Assembly: GCF_051014445.1 (NCBI RefSeq) | Contig: NC_135134.1 | Coordinates: forward strand, 29,763,672-29,827,671 | DNA: 64,000 bases | Source of the DNA: Colletes latitarsis | Taxonomy: Eukaryota > Arthropoda > Insecta > Hymenoptera > Colletidae | Direction of reading: 5' to 3' | Shown: positions 61,701 to 64,000 of the stretch, in pieces | How the letters are laid out: each line of letters opens with the position of its first letter | Numbering within the stretch: position 1 is the stretch's first letter | Program-made: the position numbers and the translations under genes | Notes under the pieces: generated by a model | What the model was told of the DNA's origin: nothing | Database searches by the model: none | The model's input: only the letters and a program-made list of their open reading frames with translations

Positions 61701-64000
61701 AAGTATGAGCATGATGAGGGCAAATCCTAGACCTTACCCTGACCTAACATGCGTTATCCTCTAGAATATTTATCAAGACCAGGTTTAATTGAATGTTTCA
61801 GTGTGGTACCACATTACTACGTGATCCAAACCAGTAAAAACACAGGATCCGTTCAACAAGTATGTGAAGTATGCGAAAGTATGAGTCTGATGAGGGCTAA
61901 TCCCAGGCCTAACCTAGACATGACATGCGTTATCCTCTAAAATATTGATCGAAACCAGGTTTAATCGACTGTTTCAGTGTGGTACCACATTACTGCGTGA
62001 TCCAAACCATTGAAAACCCAGAATCTGGCCATCAAGTATGAGAAATATGCGAAAGAATGAGCCTGATGAGAGCAAATCCCAGACCTAACCTGGACCTAAC
62101 ATGTGTTATCCTCAAAAATATTGATCGAAACCAGGTTTAATCGACTGTCTCAGTGTGGTACCACTTTACTACGTGATCCAATCCAGTAAAAACCCAGGAT
62201 CTGTTCAAGAAGTATGTGAAAAACGCGATAGTATGAGCCTGATGAGGGCGAATCCCAGACCTTACCTAGACCTAACATGTATTATCCTCAAAAATATTGA
62301 TCGAAACCAGGTTTAATCGACAGTTTTAGTGTGGTACCACATTACTACGTGATCCAAAGCAGAAAAAACCCTCGATCAGGTCAACATGCATGTTAAAACT
62401 GCGAAAGTATGACCCTGATGAGGGCAAATCCCAGACCTATCCCAGACCTAACATGCGTTATCCTCAAAAATATTGATCGAAACCAGGTATAATCGACTGT
62501 TTCAGTGTGGTACCACATTACTACGTGGTCCAAACCAGAAAAAAACCCAGGATCTTGTCAACGAGTATGTGAATTGTGCGAAAGTATGAGTCTGATGAGG
62601 GCAAATCCCAGACCTATCCCAGACCTAACTTGCGTTATCCTCTAAAATATATATCAAGACCAGGTTTAATTGAATGTTTCAGTGTGGTACCGCATTACTA
62701 CGTGATCCAAACCAGTAAAAACACAGGATCCGTTCAACAAGTATGTGAAGAAGGCGAAAGTATGAGTCTGATGAGGGCAAATCCCAGGCCTAACGTAGAC
62801 CTAACATGCGTTATCCTCTAAAATATTTATCAAGACCAGGTTTACTTGAATGTTTCAGCGTGGTACCACATTACTACGTGATCCAAACCAGTAAAAACAC
62901 AGGATCCGTTCAGCAAGTATGCGAAGAAAGCGAAAGTATGAGTCTGATGATAGAAAATCCCAGGCCTAACGTAGACCTAACATGCGTTATCCTCAAAAAT
63001 ATTGATCGAAACCAGGTTTAATCGACTGTTTCAGTGTGGTACCACATTACTACGTGATCCAAACCAGAAAAAAACCCAGGATCTGTTCAACAAGTATGTG
63101 AAGTATGCGAAAGTATGAATCTGATGAGGGCAAATGCCAGGCCTAACCTAGACATAACATGCGTTATCCTCTAAAATATTGATCGAAACCAGGTTGAGTG
63201 GACTGTTTCAGTGTGGTACCACACTACTGCGTGATCAAAACCAGAAAAAACCCAGGATCTGTTCAACAAGTATGTGAAAAATGCGAAAGTATGATCCTGA
63301 CGAGGGCAAATCCCAGACCTATCCCATACCTAACTTGTGTTGTCCTCTAAAATATTGATGGAAACCAGGTTTAATCGACTGTTTCAGTGTGGTACCACAT
63401 TACTACGTGATCCAAACCAGAAAAAAACACAGGATCCGTTCAGCAAGTATGCGAAGAAAGCGAAAGTATGAGTCTGATGATAGAAAATCCCAGGCCTAAC
63501 GTAGACCTAACATGCGTTATCCTCAAAAATATTGATCGAAACCAGGTTTAATGGACTGTTTCGGTGTGGTACAACATTACTACGTGATCCAAACCGGAAA
63601 AAAACCCAGGATCTGTTCAACAAGTATGTGAAGTATGCGAAAGTATGAGTCTGATGACGGCAAATACCAGGCCTAACCCAGACCTAACTTGCGTTGTCCG
63701 CTAAAATATTGATGGAAACCAGGTTTAATTGACAGTTTCAGTGTTGTACTACATTACTACGTGATGCAATCCAGAAATAGCCCAGGATCTAGCCATGAAG
63801 TATGAGAAATATGCGAAAGTATGAGCCTGATGGGGGCAAATCCCAGTCCTAACCTGGACCTAGCATGCCTTATCCTCTAAAATATTTATCAAGACAACGT
63901 TTAATTGAATGTGTCAGTGTGGTACAACATTACTACGTGAACCAAACCAGTAAAAACACAGGATCCGTTCAACAAGTATGTGAAAAATGCGAAAGTATGA
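52740..64000 (+). repeat. Block A-right: mosaic of block A modules
   Basis: About 64 monomers of A type. Segments correspond to A-left at offsets that mostly fall between 54.0 and 56.0 kb: 54,055 to 1, 56,460 to 1,700, 59,889 to 4,772, 61,749 to 5,751, 62,320 to 6,498 and 63,870 to 8,225. Other segments correspond elsewhere: 54,768-55,205 to 10,581-11,016 and 62,610-63,930 to 12,070-13,240. The block is therefore broadly colinear with A-left but patched with out-of-order pieces. The array continues past the window end, with the last monomer cut at its 73rd base. Confidence 0.83.
54643..55205 (+). repeat. Chimeric monomer and following segment
   Basis: Up to about 54,767 the sequence follows module A1 (ATTGTGATACCACATTAC, equal to base 686 onward). 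From 54,768 it follows 10,581 onward (CGAGAACCAAACCAG, GTCCAACAAG, CAGGACTAACC, CTCAATCATATTG). Both parental combinations exist elsewhere in the window. The crossover lies within the CATTACTACG core, and the 176-bp register is preserved. The second match ends near 55,205, where CCCAGACCTATCCC replaces CCAAGACCTAACCC. Confidence 0.8.

Larger units (their letters stand above)
1..64000 (+). repeat. Satellite DNA array, about 176-bp monomer, about 363 head-to-tail copies
   Basis: The landmark CATTACTACGTG at base 1 returns at 177 and 353 and is still in phase at 63,928, giving a mean period of 176.1 bp. Monomer lengths differ by a base or two, mainly through the A-run after CCAG (five to seven A) and single-base changes such as GAAGTGTGCG versus GAAGTGTTGCG. 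All copies I examined are in the same orientation, and no unrelated sequence lies between them. What is known: nucleosome-length satellites in long unidirectional arrays are typical of eukaryotic centromeres and pericentromeres. What I infer: this is such an array. Centromere function itself cannot be read from sequence. The array is open at both window ends, so its full length is unknown. Confidence 0.98.

Noticed and set aside
1..64000. CRISPR array
   Set aside because: The units are about 176 bp, variable along their whole length, with no alternation of short constant repeats and unique spacers. The whole unit repeats.
1..64000. Match to known centromeric satellites of similar length (human alpha, Arabidopsis 178-bp, Brassica 176-bp)
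   Set aside because: From memory the monomer does not resemble these. The length agreement alone is not evidence. A search of satellite databases would be needed to name it.
1..64000. tRNA, rRNA or other structured RNA genes
   Set aside because: No rRNA-like stretch or tRNA A-box/B-box pair with cloverleaf pairing was seen. The only regular structures are the short palindromes.

Overview
The whole window is a single uninterrupted satellite DNA array. A head-to-tail repeat of about 176 bp starts before base 1 and runs past base 64,000. The landmark CATTACTACGTG at base 1 recurs at 177, 353 and so on, and is still in register at 63,928. That is about 363 periods with a mean of 176.1 bp. I found no gene, RNA gene, transposon, CRISPR array, inversion or non-repeat spacer on either strand. 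The first monomer has 72 G+C in 176 bases (41%). Every long reading frame is the same stretch of the monomer read again, and none exceeds 99 codons.

This points to constitutive heterochromatin of a eukaryote, most likely a centromeric or pericentromeric array: the unit is nucleosome-sized, all copies face one way, and there is a clear higher-order repeat (HOR) structure. The sequence does not let me name the species, and I do not recognise the monomer as a published satellite.

Layout, by diagnostic monomer variants. Block A-left (about 1-13,720) has varied monomers and modules that recur at scattered positions. Block B (13,720-37,225) is dominated by a 42-monomer unit of 7,393 bp present as two almost identical copies (14,065 and 21,458), followed by a third partial copy. 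An A-type island (37,225-39,220) interrupts B and repeats the A-to-B junction of 13.2-14.0 kb. B then resumes to about 48,560 and includes a 13-monomer unit of 2,287 bp starting at 42,906, 45,193 and 47,480, the third copy being truncated and reordered. Block C (48,560-52,740) is a mixed zone with local 2-, 5- and 7-monomer duplications. Block A-right (52,740-64,000) is a mosaic of A-left segments, many of them roughly colinear with A-left at an offset near 54-56 kb.

Inside the monomer there are finer layers: a KpnI-centred palindrome of 12-16 bp, three 9-10 bp subrepeats, an 11-bp direct duplication, and a segment that exists in a few discrete alternative forms. The most interesting signals are evolutionary: large, very recent duplications, in-register tract replacement without length change (conversion-like), chimeric monomers, and alternation of palindrome-bearing and palindrome-lacking monomers. 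All coordinates of block edges are approximate (tens of bases), because neighbouring monomers are themselves similar. Comparisons were made by eye.
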